The notes beneath the pieces were generated by a model that worked only from the letters and a program-made list of their open reading frames with translations, did no database searches and was not told the origin of the DNA. From Pseudonocardia autotrophica (GTDB lineage Bacteria; Actinomycetota; Actinomycetes; Mycobacteriales; Pseudonocardiaceae), in assembly GCF_003945385.1 (NCBI RefSeq), contig NZ_AP018920.1, positions 5,332,001 through 5,396,000 on the forward strand: DNA of 64,000 nucleotides, given 5' to 3'. The position numbers and the translations under genes were made by a program. This document shows positions 25,482-34,092 of the stretch, one piece after another; position 1 is the first letter of the stretch; each line of letters begins with the position of its first letter.

Positions 25482-26346
25482 CGTCAAGCCACTCCGCGAT
25501 GGCGGCCGTGATCTCGCGCGGCGAGTCCTCCTGTAGGAAGTGACTGCCCCGCACACTCACCTCGCGCTGGTTCGGCCAGGTCCGACAGAGCTGCCGCATC
25601 CGGCCGGTCAGGATGGCGCCCGGCTCCGCCGAGACGAGGAGCTTCGGGATCGGCGACCCGGCCAGCCATGCGGAGTACGCGGCGACGATCTCGACGACGT
25701 CGCCGGGCCGGCCGTCCAGCGGCACCTCCCTCGGCCACGTCAGCGTGGGCCGACGATCCTCACCGGGGTTCGCGAACGGGCGCCGGTACTCGGCCATCTC
25801 CTCCTCGGTCAGCTCCCGGAGGATCGAGCGAGGCAGGATCTTCTCGACGAAGACGTTGTGCTCCAGCACCATGCTCTCCCCGTCGGCCGAGCGGAGTGCC
25901 TCGAAGACGGTGCGGGGCGGCCATTCCTGCATCGTCATCGGACACACCAGGGACTCCATGTGCACGATCCCGCGGACCCGCTCGGCGTTGCGTCGTGCCC
26001 AGTCGAAGCCCAGGGCCGATCCCCAGTCGTGCACCACCAGGACGACGTCGCGTTCGACACCGAGCAGCGACAGCATCTCGTCGAGATGGGCCCGGTGCTC
26101 GACGAAGCGGTACGACCCCGGACCGGGGTCCGGGAGCTTCTCCGAGTCGCCCATCCCGATAAGGTCGGGGACGATGCACCGCCCGCGGGACGCCAGCCCG
26201 GGTGCGATGTCACGCCACAGGAACGACGACGTCGGGTTCCCGTGCAGGAAGACGATCGGGCTCCCCTCGCCCAGCTCGACGTAGGCCATCCGGTGACCGA
26301 GCACCTGCAGGTACTTCTTGGACCACGCGGACACAACTCGATTCAC
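25474..26346 (-). CDS. dhaA: Haloalkane dehalogenase (LinB/DhaA-like, subfamily II)
   Basis: A 290-residue alpha/beta hydrolase. All five family residues align with LinB, near-exactly in position: Asn37 in FLHGNPTSS, nucleophile Asp107 and Trp108 in VVHDWGSALGF, Glu131 in HMESLV (the HLD-II catalytic acid), and His269 in GSHFLQED. It hydrolyses halogenated alkanes to alcohol and halide in the cytoplasm. The GTG at 26346 follows GGGAGG seven bases upstream. The operon holds the enzyme then its TetR regulator. No haloacid or alcohol dehydrogenase gene is adjacent. Confidence 0.92.
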   Translation of the reverse strand: MNRVVSAWSKKYLQVLGHRMAYVELGEGSPIVFLHGNPTSSFLWRDIAPGLASRGRCIVPDLIGMGDSEKLPDPGPGSYRFVEHRAHLDEMLSLLGVERDVVLVVHDWGSALGFDWARRNAERVRGIVHMESLVCPMTMQEWPPRTVFEALRSADGESMVLEHNVFVEKILPRSILRELTEEEMAEYRRPFANPGEDRRPTLTWPREVPLDGRPGDVVEIVAAYSAWLAGSPIPKLLVSAEPGAILTGRMRQLCRTWPNQREVSVRGSHFLQEDSPREITAAIAEWLDDV

Positions 26347-26379
26347 GTCGAAACCTCCCGAGCAGGGCATTCGAACTAC

Positions 26380-26417
26380 TTGACCGAACGGTCAATATCT
26401 CTTGGTCGATCGGTCAA
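26380..26417. promoter_or_regulatory. Tandem TetR operators of the dehalogenase operon
   Basis: TTGACCGAACGGTCAA (26380-26395) is a perfect 7-2-7 palindrome. TTGGTCGATCGGTCAA (26402-26417) is a near copy with one mismatched pair. The centres are 22 bp apart, two helical turns, as in other tandem operators of YxaF/LmrA-type TetR proteins. They lie 33 bases upstream of the dehalogenase start. Confidence 0.8.
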
Positions 26418-26575
26418 GTGATCGACTCGGGCCGCTGTCCGCCGTAGCTCTCGAGCCCGGAGCGCAGGACCGGAGGGACGACGGCACACGGCTCGCCGAC
26501 GTCGGGGCAGCGCCGAGGGTCGGGGTGGGCATCCGGACCGACGCGATGATCGAGTGCGAGAGGCAGCCAGGCCGA

Positions 26576-26587
26576 TACCCTCGGAAA
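26576..26587 (+). promoter_or_regulatory. Leaderless promoter of the MazG-like gene
   Basis: TACCCT at 26576-26581 ends six bases before the ATG at 26588, and no ribosome site is present. This fits a leaderless transcript. Confidence 0.4.
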
Positions 26588-26947
26588 ATGCGCGACCTCG
26601 ACGATCTTGCACATCGGATCGAGAAGTTCACGGACGCCCGTGACTGGGGCCGGTTCCACACACCGAGAGGGCTCGCACTCGCGCTCGCAGGCGAGGTCGG
26701 AGAGCTCGCGGCCGAGCTCCAGTGGAAGACCGACAGCGAGCTGGCCGCCGGCATCAGCGACGATCTGCGATCCCGTCTCTCGGACGAGGTGGCGGATGTC
26801 CTGATCTACTTGATCCGCTTCAGCCAGGTCTGTGGCATCGATCCGGTGGAGCAGGCCCACGCCAAGGTCACGCGGAACGAGGACCGGTACCCCGTTGCCC
26901 ACTCCAAGGGCAGCGCCGCGAAGTACACCGAGCTGCCACGGACATAG
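26588..26947 (+). CDS. MazG-like nucleotide pyrophosphohydrolase
   Basis: A 119-residue all-alpha NTP pyrophosphohydrolase of the small dCTPase/iMazG group. The metal-binding motif EVGELAAELQW (EXXE) is followed by LSDEVADVLIYLIRF (EXXD), and the tail NEDRYPVAHSKGSAAKYTEL is typical. It cleaves a noncanonical or surplus nucleoside triphosphate to the monophosphate and diphosphate. It is transcribed alone, apparently from a leaderless promoter, opposite to the dehalogenase operon. Its C-terminal end borders the AT-richer island. Confidence 0.92.
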   Translation: MRDLDDLAHRIEKFTDARDWGRFHTPRGLALALAGEVGELAAELQWKTDSELAAGISDDLRSRLSDEVADVLIYLIRFSQVCGIDPVEQAHAKVTRNEDRYPVAHSKGSAAKYTELPRT

Positions 26948-27030
26948 GCCGCCGCCGGCGACCGAAAAACACTGCCAGCAGCGGAGCAAAGCCAACGGCC
27001 GGCAGTAGCTGCTTACGATGACGCAGTGAG

Positions 27031-27062
27031 ATGTCGAGGCACCTCGAAATCCCACTCGACAT
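27031..27062. terminator. Hairpin after the orphan membrane protein gene
   Basis: ATGTCGAG (27031-27038) pairs with CTCGACAT (27055-27062), with an alternative inner stem CGAGG/CCTCG. It lies just beyond the stop at 27071 of the minus-strand gene, so it probably ends that transcript. Confidence 0.45.
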
Positions 27063-27070
27063 TATCACCG

Positions 27071-28291
27071 TCAGGGTTTAAAAGTCGACATCAGCCACTC
27101 GATAGTACGCGCAGGACCCACGAACAAGACCGCCAGGACCGCCAATATGGCCCCGTAGCTCTTCCCGAAGAGCGCAAGCGCACGCGAGTTCAAAATCAGC
27201 CCGAGACGACGAACAATTCGATCACCTGCGGTATGCGGAAAAGACTGGTAGTTACTGCCAATATCAAGATCTTCGACCACCCGAGACGACGATCCGACCG
27301 GGTCAGAACTAACGGCTACGTACAGCATTCCGCGAATCAGGTTCAAGAATCGAGGCTCACTGTACTCCCGAGCATCCCCGCTTGCCATCTGAACCAACTC
27401 GCCTGAAATTCTACGCGAGTTTGCGTAGAACACTTCAGCAGAGCCAGTCGGAAACCGTGAAGAAACTGACTCGACACTCCGCAGGAAGAGCCGAGAGAGC
27501 ACAATTACCGCCCTATTCCTCCCGGAAGGCCACTGGGCTCCACGGAAGGAAATATCACGCCCACCTTCCAGGTACCCGTCCAGGCCATCTCTCAGCTTCT
27601 CCGCCCCAGAGTAGATCAACCCGTACTGCGGAATCGACAAAAAGCGGGCAGCAAGTGCACCGAAAAGGAGACACGCAAGAATAGACGTAGCCAGTACGAC
27701 CTCGGGAGCCAGAACCTCCAGATCTGCAGTCACAGACACGGTGCGGATATCGATCGGAGCCACGAGAATGGACCCGAGTGTCCCCATAACAATAGCCGCT
27801 ACCATAGCCAGGAGTTTCGATATTACGTACGCAACCCGCTCCTTGAAATCCACACTCTCTTCCAGGTTCGACCATGGACCAACCCCATCACACAAGCCAT
27901 GGCCTCTGATCCAGAATTTATATCGATACCTGAAGACTACTACGACGACAATCGTAGACAGAAGGGTGTACGAAGCGAGCGACACCGCCAGAAAGAGGGG
28001 TGGCAATACCGCGACCGAGACACCACCCCACAGAAGGGCCCGCGAGATGAGCACCAGCGCACCAGTTGTCAGAGCAACCCTCAAGACGACGTCCCCGAAG
28101 GCTCGCAAATATCTCTTCAACGTCGCCCCGAGGGTGACACTGCGACCACTCTGTCTGCGATCAGGAAGCATGGACTGAATGACGAAACACTTTGCCGAAT
28201 TGAAGATTGCGGCAGCGAAGATCAAACCGACAGTCAACGAGGCGGCCAACGCCAGCAGGGCATCAATTAATGCAGCTATTGTGAGTAGCAT
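27071..28291 (-). CDS. Orphan multi-pass membrane protein in AT-richer DNA
   Basis: A 406-residue protein I do not recognise. It has an N-terminal hydrophobic helix (MLLTIAALIDALLALAASLTVGLIFAAAIF), a pair of helices near 75-125, another pair near 170-215, a long soluble stretch of about 150 residues rich in Arg and Ser, and a final helix near the C-terminus (GAILAVLAVLFVG). The ATG at 28291 follows GGGAGG ten bases upstream. Codon use is visibly less GC-biased than in the neighbours. It lies between the MazG gene and an IS element, so horizontal acquisition is likely. Function unknown. Confidence 0.75.
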   Translation of the reverse strand: MLLTIAALIDALLALAASLTVGLIFAAAIFNSAKCFVIQSMLPDRRQSGRSVTLGATLKRYLRAFGDVVLRVALTTGALVLISRALLWGGVSVAVLPPLFLAVSLASYTLLSTIVVVVVFRYRYKFWIRGHGLCDGVGPWSNLEESVDFKERVAYVISKLLAMVAAIVMGTLGSILVAPIDIRTVSVTADLEVLAPEVVLATSILACLLFGALAARFLSIPQYGLIYSGAEKLRDGLDGYLEGGRDISFRGAQWPSGRNRAVIVLSRLFLRSVESVSSRFPTGSAEVFYANSRRISGELVQMASGDAREYSEPRFLNLIRGMLYVAVSSDPVGSSSRVVEDLDIGSNYQSFPHTAGDRIVRRLGLILNSRALALFGKSYGAILAVLAVLFVGPARTIEWLMSTFKP

Positions 28292-28503
28292 CGAGCCAGA
28301 ACCTCCCGCACCAGTCGAACACTCGCCCGAGAATACACGCCCCAACGGGCGCGACCAGCCCAAAGCCTATCGGTCGAGACACATACTCCCGGTCGAGCTG
28401 AAGCCCGTCGGGCGACATTGATGAATTCCGTCAAGACGACGAGCGAGTTCTCGACGTTCACCGAGACGAAACCACCGAAGAGATCGTCATCAAAGGACCA
28501 CGG

Positions 28504-28507
28504 TTAG
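28504..28507. repeat. IS target-site duplication (left), TTAG
   Basis: TTAG directly abuts the left inverted repeat and is repeated at 29942-29945 after the right one. A 4-bp duplication of YTAR form is the known target preference of the IS701 family. Confidence 0.85.
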
Positions 28508-28523
28508 TACTGCAACGGCGTTT
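28508..28523. repeat. IS701 left terminal inverted repeat
   Basis: TACTGCAACGGCGTTT, exact inverse of 29926-29941. The match decays after these 16 bases. Confidence 0.9.
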
Positions 28524-28525
28524 TG

Positions 28526-29877
28526 TCAGGCTGGTGGGCGTTGGCCGCGGCGGCGGTAGTGGCAGGTCCGGGCCTGGTGCTGGCGTCGTCGGCGCCAGGT
28601 GGACCAGGCGAGTGTGCTGGCCAGGCAGGCGGCTGGGGTGAGGATGAGGGTGGCGAGCAGACGCCGTATCTCGTTGCCGCTCAGCGGGATCAGCCCGGTC
28701 CGCTCGGCTGGAGATCCCCCTTTTCGGCCTCCTGTGCGCGGGTGACGGACAGGTAGGCGGCGGCGAGCATGGCCAGTGTGATGTGGGCGTACCAGGCTCG
28801 GTAGGAGCGGACTTGGTAGTGGTCGAGGCCTGCTTCGTTCTTGGAGGTCTGGAAGCATTCCTCGATCGCCCAGCGTGCGCCGGCGACGCGGACCAGCTCG
28901 CGCAGCGGCGTGGCCGCGGGGGCGGCGCAGCGGTAGAACGCCAGCTCCCGGGTGGTCTTGCCCTGCCCGGGTTCGGTCTGGCGGCGCACGAGCAGCCAGT
29001 GCCCCCACCCGTGGGGCAGGCCGGCCGGGTCGAGGGCGACGGTGGTCCAGTCATAGATCCGCTCTCCGTGCGCACCCGCGCCGACCTGGCGCCGTTCCCA
29101 CCCGCTGCGGCCGGTGTCGGGGTCGCGGGCGCCGGCGATCGTGGCGAGGACCTTGGCCTGGCGGCGATGCCCGTCCGGGCTGGTCAGGACGTCGTCGTTG
29201 CGAGTGGCCAGCACGAACGGAATCTCCCGGTCGGCCAGCCAGGTGCGGAAGGTCGGATTCTGTCCGTAGATCTCGTCGGCGGTCACCCACGAGCGGGGTG
29301 TGAGGGCCCCGCAGGCGTGGGCGCGGGCGAGCATCGCCAGCCCGAGCTGGGGCTTCGTGGCGAACCCGACCTCATCGGGCACGTCAGCTCTGGCGCAGCG
29401 GTCCCGGTCCTCGGTCCACGAGGTCGGCAGGTAGAGCTCGCGGTCGATCAACGCCCGCCCCTTCGAGCTGGCATAGGCCAGGAACACCCCGAGCTGACAG
29501 TTGTCGACCTTGCCGCTGGTACCGGTGTACTGGCGTTGCACTCCCGCCGAACGCAGGCCCTTCTTGATGAACCCGGTCTCGTCGACCACGAACACCTCAC
29601 TTGCGGGGTCGCCGAGGGCGTCGAGGACGTAGTCGCGCACGTCGTCGCGGACCCCGTCGACGTCCCAGTCAGCGATGCGCAGCATCCGCTGCGTCCCGTC
29701 CGGCGAGACCGCCCCCGCATGCTCGGCCAGAGTCCACCCGTTCTTGCGCTCCAACCCGGCCAGCAGGCCGCGCACATACGCCCCGGCCCGCGCGCGGGGC
29801 TCACGACGGAAGAACCGCGGCCCGATCGACGCGATGACCTGGTCCAACGCCGCTACCCATCCAGCAAGATCCACCAC
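28526..29877 (-). CDS. IS701-family DDE transposase, in two frames (possible -1 frameshift)
   Basis: The main frame (29877-28690, 395 residues) has the IS701 signatures: DDVRDYVLDALGDPASEVFVVDETGFIKKG (first Asp), VTADEIYGQNPTFRTWL (second Asp) and WAIEECFQTSKNEAGLDHYQVR (Glu). It then runs from EKG into DLQPSGPG and stops. A -1 step at A_AAG_GGG (28723-28717) continues as GGSPAERTGLIPLSGNEIRRLLA to a stop at 28526, the C-terminus expected for the family. The heptamer fits the X_XXY_YYZ slippery consensus. Either programmed frameshifting or a one-base deletion explains this. Confidence 0.85.
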
Positions 29878-29925
29878 CCGGCGATCATCACCGCCGAACC
29901 CGGATCAGCCTCTCACGACACGTCG

Positions 29926-29941
29926 AAACGCCGTTGCAGTA
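29926..29941. repeat. IS701 right terminal inverted repeat
   Basis: AAACGCCGTTGCAGTA, exact inverse of 28508-28523, followed by the TTAG duplication at 29942-29945. Confidence 0.9.
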
Positions 29942-29945
29942 TTAG
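29942..29945. repeat. IS target-site duplication (right), TTAG
   Basis: Second copy of the 4-bp duplication that flanks the IS701 element. Confidence 0.85.
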
Positions 29946-30127
29946 GCGTCTCGATCAACGGGCCGATGGAGCACCACTCCATGTCAAACAGGTCGTCGAT
30001 GAGCGGTCGAAACGGCAGCACGTCCCAGCTGAACATGTTTCCCCGCCCGCTCCGCGGCAAGCGCCATCTCGTGCGCGGTCGCCTCAGCCAGGTCGAGCTT
30101 GTCGAAGTAGGCAGCAAGCCCGCACAT
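29946..30127 (-). pseudogene. Remnant of an unknown gene cut by the IS
   Basis: Reading leftwards from the ATG at 30127 gives MCGLAAYFDKLDLAEATAHE and on to AAERAGKH. A second frame then looks protein-like, FSWDVLPFRPLIDDLFDMEW and CSIGPLIETP, up to the IS. Neither frame alone is a good protein, so the remnant is probably frameshifted as well as truncated. If the IS and one TTAG are removed the second frame runs on into the left flank for about 15 residues and stops. I do not recognise the family. The stretch 30128-30281 holds only a hairpin. Confidence 0.35.
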
Positions 30128-30240
30128 ACGATTTTCCGGACGGGCCCGCCCGCGCGGTCACCGGAGCCGACGCACATCGGTTGCCCGGGCGACCGGACGC
30201 CGCACTCGTCGGCGATCGGCCACCGCCGACGCAGGCTGTC

Positions 30241-30269
30241 GACTCGGCCGGCGGAGCGCCTGCCGAGTC
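30241..30269. terminator. Hairpin after the PucR gene
   Basis: GACTCGGC (30241-30248) pairs with GCCGAGTC (30262-30269) around a 13-base GC-rich loop, 12 bases beyond the stop of the minus-strand PucR-type gene. Confidence 0.5.
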
Positions 30270-30281
30270 CGCCGCTCACCG

Positions 30282-31520
30282 CTACGACTCGACGGGCGCC
30301 GTACCGGCGCCGGCGCGCTCGAGCTGCGCGAGCCGTACGCCGAGCACCGTGGCCAGGCGGTCGTCGCTGTCGTCCCACCGCAGGTCGTACCGGTCCTGCA
30401 GTCGTCGTAGCCGGCTGTCGACGGTGGCCCGGTGCAGATGGTGATCCTGGGCGAGGGCCGCGACGTCGCCGTCGCGCTCGAGGAACCGGCGCAGCAGCGC
30501 CAGGTCGGTGGTCGACTCCCGCTCGGTCAGACGCCGCACCCGCGGATCGACCGAGTCCCGCGCGTCTCGCGGGTCGAGCGTGAGCAGAGCCCGCCAGGCA
30601 CCCAGGTCCGCCCAGACCCCCACCCGCTCGGTGGTGGCCTCCGACCGCGCCCACCGCCACGCCCGCACCGCCTGCCGGTGCGAACGGGCCACCTCGATCA
30701 GGTCGGCGACGACGTCGCCCATCCCGGCCACGAGGACCGGTCGACCGAGCCCCGGCACACCGCGCCCGGAAGCCGCAGCGCCACCGGCCGCCGATGTCGA
30801 CGCAGGCCCGGTCGCTGTCACAGCGGCGGCCAGCGCCGCACTCCGGCCGGGGACGCCGTCACCGAGCAGGGCTACCACCCGCCCGGCGAGCTCGGTCCAC
30901 ACCACGTCATGGCCGAGCAACCGGTTCCAGTAGCCGGCCGGAACGTCGCGCAGCGGCCGGTCGGCGCCGATGACGACCGCGCGGACCGGTGGCTGGAGGG
31001 AGGCGGTACTGCTCTGCTCCAGGGCGTCGGCGGCTACGTGACGTTCCTCCTCGTCGGCGCTGAGCAGCCCGCCGACGGCGGCCCGGACGCGGTCGCGGGC
31101 GAGGCGGTGGAGCTCGACCTGCGTGGCCACCGCCGCGAACGACGCGGCGAAGGCCGCCAGATCCGCCGCGGCGACGCGCCGGCCGGGATCGACGAGGTAG
31201 ACGTAGGCGACGGCGGTGCCGCGCACCTGCAGCGGAGCGACGATCCGCTCGTAGAGACCCAGCTCCGCGGCGGCCGGGATCCGGACGATGCCGTCGGCTC
31301 GCCGGGCGGCATCGTTGACGTGGCGCACCACCGCCCGGCTGACGTCCGTGTCGACGTCGTGGACCAACAGGACTCGCCGCCGTACCGGGTCGGCGAGCTC
31401 GGGAGGCTGGTCCGAGAAGGCGAGTACCCGGTCCCGGGCGTCGAGCAGCGTGGCCGGGGTGCCGAAGGTGTGGAACAGGTCGTCGACCAGCTCCTGGAAC
31501 AGGTGGTCCACCGGCGCCAC
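30282..31520 (-). CDS. PucR/CdaR-type transcriptional regulator
   Basis: A 412-residue regulator. The N-terminal two thirds form a GAF-like sensor region (ELVDDLFHTFGTPATLLDARDRVLAFS). The C-terminus holds the PucR helix-turn-helix: LLRRFLERDGDVAALAQDHHLHRATVDSRLRRLQDRYDL. The GTG start at 31520 follows GAGTGAGGA. It is divergent from the HpcH/HpaI aldolase gene with 132 bases between, so it most likely activates the aldolase-MFS-BKACE operon in response to its substrate. Confidence 0.9.
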   Translation of the reverse strand: MAPVDHLFQELVDDLFHTFGTPATLLDARDRVLAFSDQPPELADPVRRRVLLVHDVDTDVSRAVVRHVNDAARRADGIVRIPAAAELGLYERIVAPLQVRGTAVAYVYLVDPGRRVAAADLAAFAASFAAVATQVELHRLARDRVRAAVGGLLSADEEERHVAADALEQSSTASLQPPVRAVVIGADRPLRDVPAGYWNRLLGHDVVWTELAGRVVALLGDGVPGRSAALAAAVTATGPASTSAAGGAAASGRGVPGLGRPVLVAGMGDVVADLIEVARSHRQAVRAWRWARSEATTERVGVWADLGAWRALLTLDPRDARDSVDPRVRRLTERESTTDLALLRRFLERDGDVAALAQDHHLHRATVDSRLRRLQDRYDLRWDDSDDRLATVLGVRLAQLERAGAGTAPVES

Positions 31521-31652
31521 TCCTCACTCGCCGAGCCCGTCGGACGACGATTGTCGCCGGATCGGGACGCCAAGCGCTACAGCCGTAGCTCGGCTGCGAC
31601 GGGCGTGGCTCCTTAGCGTTCGAGCCCCACCCCACCCAGCCCGGAGGACGCC

Positions 31653-32537
31653 GTGGCCCACACCCCCCGCCCCACCCCGTCGCCCACCACCCGGGCGGAC
31701 GGGCCACGTCTCAACGGGCTGGCTGCCGCCCTGCACGAGCAACGGTTCCCCATCGGGTCCTGGGTCCAGGTGGGCGACTTCGAGGAGGCGCGGCGGGTGG
31801 GTGACTCCACCGCCGACTTCGTCATCGTCGACATGGAGCACCTCGGGTTCTCGTTCCCCGAGCTGGAACAGACCTTGCAGTGGTTGCTCAGCAGGCGCAC
31901 CGCCGGGCGCACCCCGGCCGCAGCCACACCCATCGTGCGCATCCCGTCCGAGGGTGCGGAGTTCAGCTCCTGGATGGCCAAGCAGGTACTCGACCAGGGC
32001 GCGTTCGGGCTCGTCGTGCCGCATGTCACCGCGCCCGCCCACATCCGGGCCGCCGTCCGTTCGATGCGCTACCCGGCCGCCGCCGGCAGCGCCGATACCG
32101 GCGGCGCCCGCAGCGCCCTGCCGGCCCGAGCGATGCGCTATTGGGGTCTGACCGACGTCGGCGAGTACTTCACCCGCGCGGATCTGTGGCCTGCGGTGCC
32201 CGGCGGCGAGCTCGCCCTGCTCGCGCTGGCGGAGAGCCGCGACGCCTGGGATGCCGTCGACGACCTGCTGGCCGTGCCCGGGCTCGGCGCACTGCTCTGG
32301 GGCCCCGGCGACGGATCGGTGAGCCTCGGGCTGCGCGACTGGGACATCGACCACCCGGACCTGCGTCCCTACCGGAGGAAGGTCGTCGCGGCGGGACACG
32401 CCGCCGGTGTCGCGGTCGGCGCGGCCGGATCCGCCGACCCGTTCTCCGCCGTCGACGAGGGGTTCGACTTCCTCGCCCTGCCGGCGTGGGACGAGGACCT
32501 GGCCCGACGGCTGCGCGAGCACGCGGCCGCCCGCTGA
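31653..32537 (+). CDS. HpcH/HpaI aldolase/citrate lyase family protein
   Basis: A 294-residue TIM-barrel protein. It has GSWVQVGDFEEAR, the family's DFVIVDMEHLGFSF (the metal/catalytic DxEH motif), PIVRIP, VLDQGAFGLVVPHV (strand with the family's G-G-P motif), and a C-terminal GAAGSADPFSAVDEGFDFLAL. The GTG start follows GGAGG. Class II aldolases of this family cleave 2-keto-4-hydroxy acids or related compounds. It leads the operon of aldolase, MFS permease and BKACE. An insertion of about 30 residues rich in Ala and Gly (near 145-165) is unusual. Confidence 0.85.
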   Translation: MAHTPRPTPSPTTRADGPRLNGLAAALHEQRFPIGSWVQVGDFEEARRVGDSTADFVIVDMEHLGFSFPELEQTLQWLLSRRTAGRTPAAATPIVRIPSEGAEFSSWMAKQVLDQGAFGLVVPHVTAPAHIRAAVRSMRYPAAAGSADTGGARSALPARAMRYWGLTDVGEYFTRADLWPAVPGGELALLALAESRDAWDAVDDLLAVPGLGALLWGPGDGSVSLGLRDWDIDHPDLRPYRRKVVAAGHAAGVAVGAAGSADPFSAVDEGFDFLALPAWDEDLARRLREHAAAR

Positions 32538-32658
32538 ACCACCCCCTGAACCACCCCCGCTGAAACACGCTGCCCAGCCGCCCCTCTCGTCCCTGCGCGT
32601 TCGCGCGGGACGGACAACGACGTCGACCACCGCGCCGCGCGGGGTCGAGGAGGTTCCC

Positions 32659-34065
32659 GTGAGCACATCGAACGGCGTCGACCCCGGTTCCCCGACACCC
32701 CCGACACCTCCGGCTCCCCCGGGTCCGGTCAGCCGGCTCGACCGCATCCCCGCCGGCCGCCACCACGTCGTGTGGGTCATCGTCCTCGGAGCCGCCTACC
32801 TGGTGGAGAACTTCGACAACGTCGTCTTCGCCTACCTCGCCCCCGCCGTCCGCGCCGAGTGGGGCCTCACCCTCGGCCAGGTCGGGGCCATCACCTCCGC
32901 GGTGTTCCTCGGCATGCTGGTCGGCGCCGTGTTCGGTGGCCGGCTGTCGGACCGCGTCGGCCGACGCACGGTGCTGATCGGCAGCTCGGTGTTCTACTCG
33001 CTGGCATCGCTGCTCTCGGCGGTCGCTCCGAACTACGAGGTGTTGCTCGTCGGACGCGTGCTGACCGGGGTCGGCGTGCAGGCGGCCACCGGAGTGCTCA
33101 TGGTCTACCTCAGTGAGATGTTCCCCCGGCTCTCCCGCGGGCGGTTCTTCACCGTCATGACGTTCTGCGGATCGGTGGCCGCCCCGCTCGCGGCGGTACT
33201 GGCCGCGGCGATCGCGCCGCAGGGGCCGGGCGCTTGGCGGTGGGTGTTCGTCATGGGCGCCGCCGGTCTGGTCATCGCGGTGGTGGTCGCCGCCGTGCTG
33301 CCGGAGACCGTGCGGTGGCTGGTGGCCAACGGTCGCACCGAGCAGGCGGAGGCGGTCGTGGACCGGCTGGAGCGGGCAGCCCGGACCCCGCTGCCCCCGG
33401 CCGGACCCGAGCCGACAGCCGTGCCGGTGGGCAGTGTCCGCGACCTGCTCGACCCGATCTACCGGCATCGTCTGATCGTGCTCGGCGGGTCGTTCGCGCT
33501 GCTCATCTTCTGTCTCTACGGCTTCCTGTCCTGGTTCCCCACGGTGCTCGCCGACCGTGGCGGCCAGACCGAGGTGCCGAGCGCGGCCGTGCTGATCGCC
33601 GCCGCGCCGCTCGTCGCGCCGCTGCTGCTGTTCCTCGTCGCCGACCGCATCGAGCGGCGCTCGGCCCTCCTGATCGCCGGAACCGTGTCCGGCGGCGCCC
33701 TGATCGCCTTCGGCTACACGACCGACCCGGTGCTGACCGTCGTGACCGGGGTGCTCGTGGGTGTCGGGCTGTCCTGGGCGAGCACCAGCTTCTACACCTA
33801 CATCCCCGAGGTGTTCCCCACCGAGGTCCGCGGGGTCGGCGCCGGCTGCGTCAACGGCGTCGGCCGGGTCGCCGGGGTGGTGTCCGGGCTGACCGTCGCA
33901 GCGCTCTACGGCGCGTGGGGTCCCGGCCCGCTCTATCTGCTGCTCGGCCTGGGCCTCGTCGCCATGGGCGGCCTCGTCGCCCTGTTCGGCCCCCGCACCA
34001 CCCGACGGTCGCTGGAGACCATCTCCACGCAGGACACCGCCGACCGCCCGGCCGCACACACCTGA
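32659..34065 (+). CDS. MFS permease (aromatic acid/sugar acid:H+ symporter-like)
   Basis: A 468-residue MFS protein. A Pro-rich N-terminal tail leads into twelve helices. Signatures: GRLSDRVGRRTVLIG after TM2, GRVLTGVGVQAATGVLMVYLSEMFP, PETVRWLVANGR and the C-half IPEVFPTEVRGVGAG. The GTG at 32659 follows GAGGAGG five bases upstream. It lies between the aldolase and BKACE genes, 27 bases before the latter, and is the probable uptake system for their substrate. Confidence 0.9.
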   Translation: MSTSNGVDPGSPTPPTPPAPPGPVSRLDRIPAGRHHVVWVIVLGAAYLVENFDNVVFAYLAPAVRAEWGLTLGQVGAITSAVFLGMLVGAVFGGRLSDRVGRRTVLIGSSVFYSLASLLSAVAPNYEVLLVGRVLTGVGVQAATGVLMVYLSEMFPRLSRGRFFTVMTFCGSVAAPLAAVLAAAIAPQGPGAWRWVFVMGAAGLVIAVVVAAVLPETVRWLVANGRTEQAEAVVDRLERAARTPLPPAGPEPTAVPVGSVRDLLDPIYRHRLIVLGGSFALLIFCLYGFLSWFPTVLADRGGQTEVPSAAVLIAAAPLVAPLLLFLVADRIERRSALLIAGTVSGGALIAFGYTTDPVLTVVTGVLVGVGLSWASTSFYTYIPEVFPTEVRGVGAGCVNGVGRVAGVVSGLTVAALYGAWGPGPLYLLLGLGLVAMGGLVALFGPRTTRRSLETISTQDTADRPAAHT

Positions 34066-34092
34066 ACCCCACCGATCCACCAGGAGGACACC

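Larger units (their letters stand above)
28508..29941 (-). mobile_element. IS701-family insertion sequence, 1434 bp
   Basis: A complete element bounded by perfect 16-bp inverted repeats TACTGCAACGGCGTTT (28508-28523 and, inverted, 29926-29941), flanked by TTAG duplications. It carries one transposase gene on the minus strand with a frame break near its 3' end. The perfect ends and duplication point to a fairly recent insertion. It interrupted an older sequence of which pieces remain on the right side. Confidence 0.92.

Noticed and set aside
28783..30444. 553-codon plus-strand frame across the IS element
   Set aside because: Antisense of the transposase and continues through the inverted repeat and flank, so it cannot be a natural gene.
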